A stretch of DNA of 6,989 nucleotides from Candidatus Sodaliphilus limicaballi. GTDB lineage: Bacteria > Bacteroidota > Bacteroidia > Bacteroidales > Muribaculaceae. The DNA lies in NCBI GenBank assembly GCA_018065815.1, contig JAGHSP010000217.1, forward strand, positions 1 through 6,989, written 5' to 3'. Below are positions 1-6,702 of this stretch, piece by piece. How positions within the stretch are numbered: the first letter of the stretch is position 1; every line of letters starts with the position of its first letter. The position numbers and the translations under genes were made by a program. The notes under the pieces were generated by a model, which saw only the letters and a program-made list of their open reading frames with translations, searched no databases and was not told the origin of the DNA.

Positions 1-91
1 GAATAAGCATAAAATAAAAAAATATTGTTTTTTATACTTCTATCCCATAGAGGCATAGAAGTACACAGGGAATATTATCATCTAGGAAATA
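1..91. other. Intergenic tail downstream of menG
   Basis: AT-rich DNA after the menG stop codon, with no coding region visible. It contains the terminator-like hairpin at 35-63, listed separately. A small perfect hairpin (GGAAAT, loop ATT, ATTTCC; 85-99) overlaps the menG stop codon, and its left arm repeats part of GGAATATTAT at 69-78. The next gene of the unit, if there is one, lies outside the window. Confidence 0.6.
10..63 (-). terminator. Probable intrinsic terminator after menG
   Basis: TACTTCTAT (35-43) and ATAGAAGTA (55-63) form a perfect 9-bp stem with an 11-base loop. Read on the minus strand, the stem is followed about 10 bases later by a U-rich stretch (ATTTTTTTATTTT, near 10-23). 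The stem is AT-rich and the U tract does not abut it, so this is a weaker match than a textbook intrinsic terminator. Its position about 30 bases past the menG stop suits the end of the phoH-purC-menG unit. Confidence 0.45.
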
Positions 92-829
92 TTATTTCCG
101 GGCGGTGTAGATGCTGCATGTGCCCAGTGTGAGCGTGCGCACGTGGCAGTCGCTGAACCCTGCGCGGCGCATGATGTCGAGCATGTCGTTGCCTTGCGGC
201 ACTGCTGCGATGCTCTCGGGCAGATAGCGGTAGGCGCTCTTGTCGTGCGATTTGAGCGAGCCTATGAAGGGTATCACGTGTAGTGTGTACAAGTCGTAGA
301 ACCAGCGTGTGAACGGGTTTTGCGGCGTGGACAGTTCCACCACGCACAGCATGCCGCCTGGTGCGAGCACGCGGTGCATCTCGCGGTAGCCCTGCTCGAT
401 GTGCTCGAAGTTACGCACGCCGAATGCCACTGTGACTGCGTCAAACGACTGGTCGTCATATTTCAACTTTAAGCAGTCGCCTTGCTCAAAAGCAATCACA
501 CTCTCAAGCCCACGGCTATTGACCTTGCGACGTGCCACCTCAAGCATTCCATCGCTCAAGTCCATGCCAGTGACTTGCTGTGGCTTGATGTCTTGGTAGA
601 GTTTAATGGCAAAGTCGCCAGTACCTGTTGCCACATCGAGTATGCGCCTTGGCGCGGTAGCCTTGACCATCTTCACTGCCACCTTGCGCCACCACTTGTC
701 GATGCCCATGGTCATGGCGCGGTTCATGAAATCATAGGCTGGTGCGATAGAGTCAAACATCTGTCGCACCTGCCCAGTCTTGTCGCCCTCATTGCCATAG
801 GGCTTGATATGTTCTACTTTGTTGCTCAA
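92..829 (-). CDS. menG: Demethylmenaquinone methyltransferase (UbiE/MenG family)
   Basis: A soluble class I SAM-dependent methyltransferase of 245 residues that should methylate demethylmenaquinone to menaquinone, the last step of the quinone pathway used in anaerobic respiration by Bacteroidales. Visible family motifs are YDFMN (32-36) followed by MGIDKWWRK, the SAM-binding glycine loop LDVATGTGDFAI (64-75), the acidic GMDLS strand end (88-92), the UbiE stretch AFGVRNFEH (135-143), and RVLAPGGML (153-161) leading into the VVEL strand. Length matches the family. The predicted start is TTG (829-827), one base after the purC stop. No ATG lies nearby, the first internal Met being residue 24, and homologues begin roughly this far before the IKPY segment. 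Such tight spacing suggests translational coupling to purC. The ubiquinone role of UbiE is unlikely here because Bacteroidetes make menaquinone. Last gene of its unit within the window. Confidence 0.95.
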   Translation of the reverse strand: MSNKVEHIKPYGNEGDKTGQVRQMFDSIAPAYDFMNRAMTMGIDKWWRKVAVKMVKATAPRRILDVATGTGDFAIKLYQDIKPQQVTGMDLSDGMLEVARRKVNSRGLESVIAFEQGDCLKLKYDDQSFDAVTVAFGVRNFEHIEQGYREMHRVLAPGGMLCVVELSTPQNPFTRWFYDLYTLHVIPFIGSLKSHDKSAYRYLPESIAAVPQGNDMLDIMRRAGFSDCHVRTLTLGTCSIYTARK

Positions 830-830
830 T

Positions 831-1781
831 TTATTTTTGTGCTAAGTATTCGCTCACGTTCTTCTCGATGCGGGCGTTGAGGTCCACGTCGTCGGGAGTG
901 CGGTTGAACTTGGTTCCGGTAATTTCCTCATAGAGTTCGATGTAGCGCGCTGCCACGCTCTCGCAGTATTCATCGGTCATTTCAGGAACTTGCTGTCCTT
1001 CCTTGCCCATGAAGCCGTTGTCGATGAGCCACTGGCGCACGAACTCCTTTGAGAGCTGTTTCTGGGCTTCGCCTTTCTCGAAGCGCTCCTCAAAGCCGTC
1101 GGCATAGAAGTAGCGGCTCGAGTCGGGGGTGTGGATCTCGTCCATCAAGATCACCTTGCCGTCGCGCTTGCCAAACTCATACTTGGTGTCCACCAGGATG
1201 AGGCCTTGCTTGGCGGCAATCTCGCTGCCGCGTGCAAAGAGGGCGCGTGTGTATTGCTCTACCACCTTGTAGTCCTCCTCGCTGATGAGTCTCTGCGCGA
1301 TGATTTCCTCGCGAGAGATGTTCTCGTCGTGTCCTGCCTCGGCCTTGGTGGTGGGGGTGATGATGGGCTCGGGGAAACGCTCGTTCTCACGCATGCCGTC
1401 GGGCAGCTTCACACCGCACAACTCGCGGCAGCCGTTCTTGTACTCGCGCCATGCACTGCCGGTGAGATAGCCGCGAATGATCATCTCCACGGGGAAACTC
1501 TCGCACTTGAGACCCACGGTGACCATGGGGTCGGGGGTAGCGAGTTTCCAGTTAGGAACGATGTCGGATGTTGCATCAAGGAAACTGGCGGCAATCTGGT
1601 TGAGAACTTGTCCCTTGCCGGGGATGCCCTTGGGCAGGATCACGTCAAAAGCGCTGATGCGGTCGGTTGCGACCATCACCAGGATGTCGTCGTTGATGTT
1701 GTACACATCGCGCACCTTGCCGTGATAGACGCTGCGCTGTCCCTCGAAATTGAAATCGGTGTGAACTAATGTTTTAGCCAT
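831..1781 (-). CDS. purC: Phosphoribosylaminoimidazole-succinocarboxamide synthase (SAICAR synthetase)
   Basis: Catalyses the ATP-dependent joining of CAIR and L-aspartate to give SAICAR in de novo purine synthesis, in the cytoplasm. The 316-residue product is the long form of the family, compared with about 237 residues in E. coli, and resembles the Bacteroidetes and yeast Ade1 type. Visible motifs in order are GKVRDVY (21-27), ATDRISAFD (38-46), RGYLTGSAW (103-111), TPTTKAEAGHDENIS (142-156), the signature LVDTKYEFG (196-204) and DEIHTPDSSRYF (214-225). The ATG at 1781 is preceded by an A/T-rich leader (AATATTAATTAAACA) rather than a Shine-Dalgarno sequence, as is usual in Bacteroidetes. 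It follows phoH by 28 bases and precedes menG by 1 base, so all three probably share the promoter upstream of phoH. No purine riboswitch or separate promoter is visible in the short gap. Confidence 0.97.
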   Translation of the reverse strand: MAKTLVHTDFNFEGQRSVYHGKVRDVYNINDDILVMVATDRISAFDVILPKGIPGKGQVLNQIAASFLDATSDIVPNWKLATPDPMVTVGLKCESFPVEMIIRGYLTGSAWREYKNGCRELCGVKLPDGMRENERFPEPIITPTTKAEAGHDENISREEIIAQRLISEEDYKVVEQYTRALFARGSEIAAKQGLILVDTKYEFGKRDGKVILMDEIHTPDSSRYFYADGFEERFEKGEAQKQLSKEFVRQWLIDNGFMGKEGQQVPEMTDEYCESVAARYIELYEEITGTKFNRTPDDVDLNARIEKNVSEYLAQK

Positions 1782-1809
1782 TGTTTAATTAATATTTGGA
1801 GTTAAAAAA

Positions 1810-2817
1810 TCAACTTTCAGCTTGTTGGTCACCGTTAGCCTCGGCGGGATTGCCCTCGTCGTCGAGCAGTCCGGCCTTGCGCAAGGCGTCGTGCTTCTCA
1901 TAGGCCTCGACGATGCGTTGCACGAGGTGGTGGCGCACGATGTCTTTCTTTTCAAATTCCACCTTGCCTATTCCCTTGACGTTGCCTAGCACTCGCAGCG
2001 CATGGATGAGACCGCTCTGCACGGTGCGAGGCAGGTCAATCTGCGTGGTGTCGCCGGTGACTATCATCTTCGACCCCATGCCCAGGCGGGTGAGGAACAT
2101 CTTGATTTGGTGAGTGGTGGTGTTCTGCGCCTCATCGAGCACGATGATGGCGTCGTTGAGCGTGCGTCCGCGCATGAATGCTAGCGGTGCGATCTGGATC
2201 ACGTTAGTGTCCATGTATTCCTTGAGTTTGGGTGCCGGAATCATGTCCTCGAGCGCATCGTAGAGCGGCTGCAGGTAGGGGTCGATCTTGTCCTTCATGT
2301 CGCCGGGCAGGAAACCTAGTTTCTCGCCGGCCTCGACAGCGGGGCGAGAGAGGATGATCTTGCGTGCCTCGCGGTTCTTGAGCGCTCGCACTGCCAGTGC
2401 CACGGCGAGGTAGGTCTTGCCGGTGCCGGCAGGACCCAGGGCAAAGGTCAGGTCGTTGTTGCCAAATGTCTTGACCAGCAACTGCTGGTTGGGGGTGCGG
2501 CCGCTGATGGGCTTGCCGTTGACGCCATATATGATCACATCGTCCATCTTGAGCTCCTTGGGAGGGAGGCCCTTGATGGTGTCGATGATTACTTCCTCGG
2601 TGAGTTTGTTGTATTTCTCGCAGTACAGTTCAAGCTCCTTGATGTTTTTCTCGAAAAGCGCGGTCTCGTCTTCATCGCCAATGACGGTGATGACGCTGCC
2701 GCGGGCTGCCATGCGCAACTTGGGGAACAGGTTGCGTATGAGCGAAATGTTAGAGTTGTTGACACCATAGAAAGTAACGGGGTCAACTCGGTCAATAATT
2801 ATGTGCCGTTCAATCAT
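1810..2817 (-). CDS. PhoH family P-loop ATPase (YbeZ-like)
   Basis: A cytoplasmic PhoH-type ATPase. Family members are tied to RNA metabolism: E. coli YbeZ works with the RNase YbeY and the ribosome. The exact substrate here is unknown. From the ATG at 2817 the protein has 335 residues. An N-terminal region of about 100 residues precedes the PhoH domain, which contains Walker A GPAGTGKT (128-135), SRPAVEAGEKLGFLPGD (157-173), Walker B IIVLDEAQN (224-232) and the sensor TGDTTQIDLP (254-263). It ends in an acidic, probably disordered tail. The frame could open 12 bases earlier at a TTG (2829), but I prefer the ATG: MIERHIIIDRVDPV matches the start I recall for Bacteroidetes PhoH proteins, and AAGGA directly precedes the ATG. 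First gene of the phoH-purC-menG unit, with its own promoter. Confidence 0.93.
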   Translation of the reverse strand: MIERHIIIDRVDPVTFYGVNNSNISLIRNLFPKLRMAARGSVITVIGDEDETALFEKNIKELELYCEKYNKLTEEVIIDTIKGLPPKELKMDDVIIYGVNGKPISGRTPNQQLLVKTFGNNDLTFALGPAGTGKTYLAVALAVRALKNREARKIILSRPAVEAGEKLGFLPGDMKDKIDPYLQPLYDALEDMIPAPKLKEYMDTNVIQIAPLAFMRGRTLNDAIIVLDEAQNTTTHQIKMFLTRLGMGSKMIVTGDTTQIDLPRTVQSGLIHALRVLGNVKGIGKVEFEKKDIVRHHLVQRIVEAYEKHDALRKAGLLDDEGNPAEANGDQQAES

Positions 2818-2845
2818 TCCTTGTATCAATACAGGTTTCAGTTTG

Positions 2846-2877
2846 CAAAATTAATACTTTTTACTCATTTATTCAAA
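2846..2877 (-). promoter_or_regulatory. Bacteroidetes-type promoter of the phoH-purC-menG unit
   Basis: On the minus strand, TAATTTTG (2853-2846) matches the Bacteroidetes -7 consensus TAnnTTTG exactly. TTTG (2877-2874) matches the -33 element, with 20 bases between them, inside the usual 19-21. Transcription would begin near 2840, giving a leader of about 22 bases to the ATG at 2817 but only about 10 to the alternative TTG at 2829. It lies between the inverted repeat at 2918-2994 and the gene, as expected for a new transcription unit. This is a consensus match, not a mapped start site. Confidence 0.75.
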
Positions 2878-2917
2878 TATACTCGCAACTATACGCCAAT
2901 GGAGTTTTTTGCAGACT

Positions 2918-2994
2918 CCCCGCGCAGATTTCACGGATCTCGAATATTATTGAAGAAATATATATAAAAATTCATCTGTGAGATCTGCGCGGGG
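2918..2994. repeat. Large imperfect inverted repeat between murF-alr and phoH
   Basis: The arms are 2918-2938 and 2974-2994. The outer 12 bp, CCCCGCGCAGAT with ATCTGCGCGGGG, are perfect, and the next nine positions contain two mismatches (2930/2982 and 2935/2977). The loop is about 35 AT-rich bases. A second small inverted repeat (GGAGT 2901-2905, ACTCC 2915-2919) touches the left arm. There is no adjoining U tract on either strand, so this is not a classic intrinsic terminator, although it sits where the GSCFA-murF-alr message should end. The arms resemble REP-like repeats I recall being scattered in Bacteroidales intergenic DNA, but copy number cannot be judged from this window. Confidence 0.75.
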
Positions 2995-3017
2995 AACCAC
3001 AACTGAACACCTATAAT

Positions 3018-5426
3018 CTACTCGCGGTAGTAAACGCGTTTCACGCGTGGCGACACGCTGGTGAGTATCTCATAGGGTATGGTGCCGCGTGCGTCGCTCA
3101 ATTCCTCCACGGGGATGTGGTTGCCGAATATTTCCACGATGTCGCCCACCTTGCAGTTGGTGCCGGTGATATCGATCATCACAGCGTCCATGCACACGTT
3201 ACCCACTGTGGGGCAACGCTGTCCGCCCGCCCACATGCTGGTGTTGCCGCCTCCGCAGTGGCGGTCCAGTCCGTCGGCATAACCGATGGTCACGGTGGCG
3301 ATGCGCGAGTCGCGCTTGAGCACGCCGCGGCGGCCATATCCCACCGTTGTGCCTGCGGGCCACTCCTTGATGCTGATGATCACCGATTTGAGCGATGACA
3401 CGGGCAGGAGTGCGTCCTCGCTGCCGTCAAAGACGGTCTTGATTCCATACAGGCCGATGCCTATGCGCACCATGTCGAGCTGGTATTGCGGGAAACGCAC
3501 GATGCCGCTGGTGTTGAGTATGTGTCGCAGCAGGTGATGGTCGCAGTGCGATTGCAGCAGTTCCACGCAGCGGGTGAAGTATTCTATCTGTTGCAGTGTG
3601 TAGTCGTCTTGCTCGGGTTCGTCGGCGACGCACAGGTGAGAGAATACCGATGCCGGGCGCAGCACGTCCTGGCTGCCTAGCAGCTCGATGAGGGCTGGCA
3701 GTTGCTCGAGTGTGAAGCCCAAGCGGTGCATGCCGATGTCTATCTTGATGTGCACAGCGTGGTTTTTCACTCCGCAGCGGGTGCCTTCCTTGATGAGTTC
3801 GCGACATTCCTCCAGGCTATAAACCTCGGGCTCGAGGTTGTAGCGGAACATCGCCTTGTAGTTGACCACCGAGGGGTTGAGCACGATGATGGGCATCGTG
3901 ATGCCTGCCTCGCGCAGTTCCACGCCCTCGTCCTGCACTGCCACGGCGAGATAGTCGGCACCGCGGTCCTGGAGTGTCTTGGCAATCTCATAGGAGCCTG
4001 CGCCGTAGCCCGAGGCCTTGACCATAGCAACGGTCTTGGTCGTGGGGTTGACTTTTGACTTGAAGAACTTGAAATTGTGGGCAAGCGCATTGAGGTCCAC
4101 TTCTTCGACCGTCTGGTGGCGTTTCACCTCAAGCAAGTCGAGAATCAGCTCGAAGTCATAGCCCGGAGCGCCTTTCACAAGCACGGTCTCGTCTTCAAAG
4201 TCGCCCTGGCTCAGAGCATCGAGAAACTGCGCTGTGTTTTCAAAGAAACGTGCGTTGATGCCGCCAAACATGCTTGCATGGCTGCACATGGCGGGACCCA
4301 CGCCCAGCAGGCGCGATACCTTGCGCCCAGCCAAGCATTGTGCCACGTGGGCGTATGCCTCATCGTCGCCGTCGTCAAGGTCGCTCATGATGATGGTGTT
4401 AGGCCTTGAACCTGTGCGGCGTGCCACAAAGTCGAGAGCAGGAGCCAGCGAGTTGCTGTCGCTCGAGTAGCCGTCGGCAATGACGGTGCAGTTGTTCACG
4501 CCCTCAATCACGTTGATGCGGGTTGCCACAGGGGTGAGGCGCGCCATGCGCTCGGCGATGACGTCGGGGGCAATGCCCAGCGCCAGCATCACGCCCAGGC
4601 AAGTGATAGCATTCTCTATATCGACCGGAGCCGTGAATGGCACCGTTGCCTGGTAGCGGCATCCGTCGTGAGTGTAATGTATGGTAGAACCCTCCACCTT
4701 CACGTCAAGGGGGAGGTCTTTGTGTAATCGTTGTTTGATTCGCTCGTCATCACCGCAGTAGATGCACTTGCCGCACCCCTCGAGTATCAAGGTCTTCTCG
4801 TTGATTTTCTCCTCCATCGACTCAAAACCCTCGTCATGCTCGTCGCCCACATTGGTGATGACGCCCATGGTGGGTTTTATCATCTCGTGCAGTGCTGCCA
4901 TCTCGCGTGTTGTCGAAATGCCGGCTTCGATGATGGCAAGGGTGGTGTCGTCGTTGATGTTCCACAGCGACAGTGCCACGCCTATCTGCGAGTTGTAGCT
5001 GCGGGGCGAGCGCACGATGCGGTAGTCGGCTGCGAGCAGCTGGTTGAGCCACTCCTTGACCCGGGTCTTGCCGCGGCTGCCGGTGATGGCTATCACTTCA
5101 AGGTCGTTGAAGCGGCGGCGGTGGTGGCCTGCCAGCCTCTGCAACGCGGCCAGCGTGTTGGCTGTCACGATGTAGTTGGCGTCGTCGTGCACCTCGATGC
5201 CCTCGAGCGTATCTACTACATAGTTCCTCACGCCTTGTGCATAGAGTCCTGATATATACTGGTGCCCGTCGCCCATGCCAGTGCGCATGGCAAAGAAGAT
5301 GGTCTCGCCCGGCTGTGTGAGCGAGCGGGAGTCGGTGAGCAGCGTGCTCACCGTGGCATGCGGGTTGTTGAGCACTGTGGCACGGCTGTCGATCACTTGT
5401 GCTATGTCGCTAATGGAGTATTTCAT
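3018..5426 (-). CDS. MurF/alanine racemase fusion protein
   Basis: An 802-residue fusion typical of Bacteroidetes. Residues 1 to about 435 form a Mur ligase of the MurF type, which would add D-Ala-D-Ala to UDP-MurNAc-tripeptide. Residues about 437-802 form a PLP-dependent alanine racemase that makes D-alanine from L-alanine. MurF features are TDSRS (31-35), P-loop ITGSRGKTR (114-122), SYNSQIGV (143-150), TNVGDEHDEGF (191-201) and KGAPGYDFE (418-426). Racemase features are complete: PLP lysine K470 in AMVKASGYGAG, KIDIGMHRLG (561-570), NTSG (638-641), VRIGIGLYG (653-661), catalytic tyrosine Y716 in GYADG, and CMD (745-747). The racemase half is therefore probably active. The MurF half departs from usual motifs (SRGKTR in the P-loop; YSSD where YNAN or YNSD is common), so its activity is less certain. 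The ATG at 5426 lies 3 bases after the GSCFA stop, indicating one transcript. Confidence 0.95.
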   Translation of the reverse strand: MKYSISDIAQVIDSRATVLNNPHATVSTLLTDSRSLTQPGETIFFAMRTGMGDGHQYISGLYAQGVRNYVVDTLEGIEVHDDANYIVTANTLAALQRLAGHHRRRFNDLEVIAITGSRGKTRVKEWLNQLLAADYRIVRSPRSYNSQIGVALSLWNINDDTTLAIIEAGISTTREMAALHEMIKPTMGVITNVGDEHDEGFESMEEKINEKTLILEGCGKCIYCGDDERIKQRLHKDLPLDVKVEGSTIHYTHDGCRYQATVPFTAPVDIENAITCLGVMLALGIAPDVIAERMARLTPVATRINVIEGVNNCTVIADGYSSDSNSLAPALDFVARRTGSRPNTIIMSDLDDGDDEAYAHVAQCLAGRKVSRLLGVGPAMCSHASMFGGINARFFENTAQFLDALSQGDFEDETVLVKGAPGYDFELILDLLEVKRHQTVEEVDLNALAHNFKFFKSKVNPTTKTVAMVKASGYGAGSYEIAKTLQDRGADYLAVAVQDEGVELREAGITMPIIVLNPSVVNYKAMFRYNLEPEVYSLEECRELIKEGTRCGVKNHAVHIKIDIGMHRLGFTLEQLPALIELLGSQDVLRPASVFSHLCVADEPEQDDYTLQQIEYFTRCVELLQSHCDHHLLRHILNTSGIVRFPQYQLDMVRIGIGLYGIKTVFDGSEDALLPVSSLKSVIISIKEWPAGTTVGYGRRGVLKRDSRIATVTIGYADGLDRHCGGGNTSMWAGGQRCPTVGNVCMDAVMIDITGTNCKVGDIVEIFGNHIPVEELSDARGTIPYEILTSVSPRVKRVYYRE

Positions 5427-5429
5427 CTG

Positions 5430-6407
5430 TCAGTCAATGAGGTTCTTGATTTCACGTATGTTCTCGATATAGGGGTATTCCTTCACCAGGTTCCCCACCA
5501 CCACGCGGGTGTCGGCGTTGAAGCGGTCCACCACCTCCTTGTTCTTGCTCATGGGGCGGTGCATGATTCGTTTCATCACGCGCTCGCAGCGAGCCACAGC
5601 CTGTGCCGCCCGGTCGTCGAGGTAGGTGGCCTGGAACGTCTGCCAGATGTATTCCACTGCCACGTCGCTGGGGTGAACCATGTCGGTGGCATAGAATCGG
5701 TAGTCGCGCAGGTCGTCCATCACAATCTCATAGGCAGGGAAATACTCGGTGTAGTCCTTGTGGGCGTTGATCACGTTGTTCACCGCCACTCGCAGCATTG
5801 CTTTGCTCAGCGAGTTGGTGTCGAGTCCGTCGGCAATGTGGCGTATGGGGCTTATGGTGAACACGATCTGCAGCTCGGGGTTATATCCGTGCAGAGCCTC
5901 GACCGTCTCGTTCAAGGCTTGTGTGATCTCATGCACGCTAGCCATCTCGCGTGAGAACTCGTGCTGCGGCACCTTGTGGCAGTTGCTCACCACCTCGCCG
6001 GTAGAGAGCAGGCGATAGACCACCGCTGTGCCCAGGGTGATGATGACCATGCGGCACGATTTTAGCGCCTCGTGGGCCTGCGCGATGTTGCTGTTCATCA
6101 GGTCTAGCGCGTCGTCCTTGCTGCTCATCGAGTAACGCGAGTGGAAAGCAAAGCTGTTCCACACGCCGCTCTGCAGGAACAGCGTCATGCCGGCAATGCG
6201 TTCGCCGGTGATGATGCGTTTCACGCTCGATGCTATGCTCAGCGGGTTGTAAATGGGGCCGAAGGGGTTGACCGTGGCATGCATCATGCCCTCGCGCATT
6301 TTCTCGCCTATGTTGTCGCTGAAACAGGAGCCCAGCAGCATCACGGCATCACTGTGACGCAGCTTCAGCCTGTTCTCAGGCGGTTTGATTTCGGTTCTGA
6401 AATTCAT
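5430..6407 (-). CDS. GSCFA domain-containing protein (putative SGNH-type hydrolase)
   Basis: A 325-residue protein of the GSCFA family, named for the N-terminal motif seen here as GSCFS (26-30). The family is placed with GDSL/SGNH hydrolases, but its substrate is not known to me. The expected catalytic elements are visible: Ser27 in the GSCF motif as likely nucleophile, LGTA (125-128), NCHK (142-145), TISPIRH (184-190), and a C-terminal DMVHPS (242-247) supplying the probable Asp242/His245 pair. NPFGPIYNPLSI (47-58) is another family stretch. No signal peptide or membrane segment is evident, so it is probably cytoplasmic. It is the first gene of the unit with the MurF-racemase fusion, 3 bases upstream of it, which suggests a cell-envelope link. 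That link is inferred from position only. The ATG at 6407 suits the promoter at about 6439-6469. Confidence 0.9.
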   Translation of the reverse strand: MNFRTEIKPPENRLKLRHSDAVMLLGSCFSDNIGEKMREGMMHATVNPFGPIYNPLSIASSVKRIITGERIAGMTLFLQSGVWNSFAFHSRYSMSSKDDALDLMNSNIAQAHEALKSCRMVIITLGTAVVYRLLSTGEVVSNCHKVPQHEFSREMASVHEITQALNETVEALHGYNPELQIVFTISPIRHIADGLDTNSLSKAMLRVAVNNVINAHKDYTEYFPAYEIVMDDLRDYRFYATDMVHPSDVAVEYIWQTFQATYLDDRAAQAVARCERVMKRIMHRPMSKNKEVVDRFNADTRVVVGNLVKEYPYIENIREIKNLID

Positions 6408-6438
6408 ACTTGTTGCAATGAGTTGTTGCTATAACCCA

Positions 6439-6469
6439 CAAAGTTAATATTTTTTTGTGAAATAAGAAA
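6439..6469 (-). promoter_or_regulatory. Probable promoter of the GSCFA-murF-alr unit
   Basis: On the minus strand, TAACTTTG (6446-6439) fits the Bacteroidetes -7 consensus TAnnTTTG. TTTC (6469-6466), 19 bases further upstream, matches three of the four bases of the -33 TTTG element. The spacer is A/T-rich. The implied leader to the ATG at 6407 is about 27 bases. Spacing and position are right, but the -33 element is imperfect. Confidence 0.6.
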
Positions 6470-6526
6470 AATGAACGATGAAAAAACGAAAAACGAAATT
6501 CTCGTTTGCGACTTCCCGACCTCTCC

Positions 6527-6552
6527 CACAGAGACACAGAGGGCACAGAGAG
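6527..6552. repeat. Short tandem repeat of CACAGAG units
   Basis: Three consecutive units, CACAGAGA (6527-6534), CACAGAGGG (6535-6543) and CACAGAGAG (6544-6552). Flanking CCTCTC (6520-6525) and GAGAGG (6548-6553) could pair as a weak stem around it. Similar CACAGAG-rich strings occur as dispersed repeats in many bacterial genomes; here only one short copy is visible and no function can be assigned. Confidence 0.55.
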
Positions 6553-6630
6553 GAAAAAGCGACCGAAATATTAATTTAACATGTTTCGCAAGTTGTAATT
6601 TGCTGTCTTGTACATGAATAAAGTATTAAT

Positions 6631-6665
6631 CGCACCGATAGGTGCGTGGTCGCACGAAGTGCGAC
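6631..6665. repeat. Tandem pair of short perfect hairpins
   Basis: Hairpin 1 is CGCACC, loop GATA, GGTGCG (6631-6646). Two bases later hairpin 2 is GTCGCAC, loop GAA, GTGCGAC (6649-6665). Both stems are perfect. The two-base gap and the 17-base triloop hairpin echo the layout of the modules at 6733-6773 and 6801-6841. No U tract follows on either strand, so terminator function is doubtful. Confidence 0.75.
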
Positions 6666-6702
6666 TATCAATAACCGGGGGTGAAATGAGCGTAGCGAAC
6701 GT

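Noticed and set aside
1131..1769. 212-residue open frame antisense to purC
   Set aside because: It lies wholly inside purC, has the low-complexity His/Val/Leu/Ala composition of an antisense shadow in GC-rich DNA, and shows no family motif.
1782..1809. Possible purine riboswitch or separate promoter ahead of purC
   Set aside because: The gap is only 28 bases, too short for an aptamer, and contains no TAnnTTTG element on the minus strand.
5262..5954. 230-residue plus-strand open frame across the GSCFA/murF-alr junction
   Set aside because: It is antisense to two well-supported genes, is very rich in His and Val, and has no recognisable domain.
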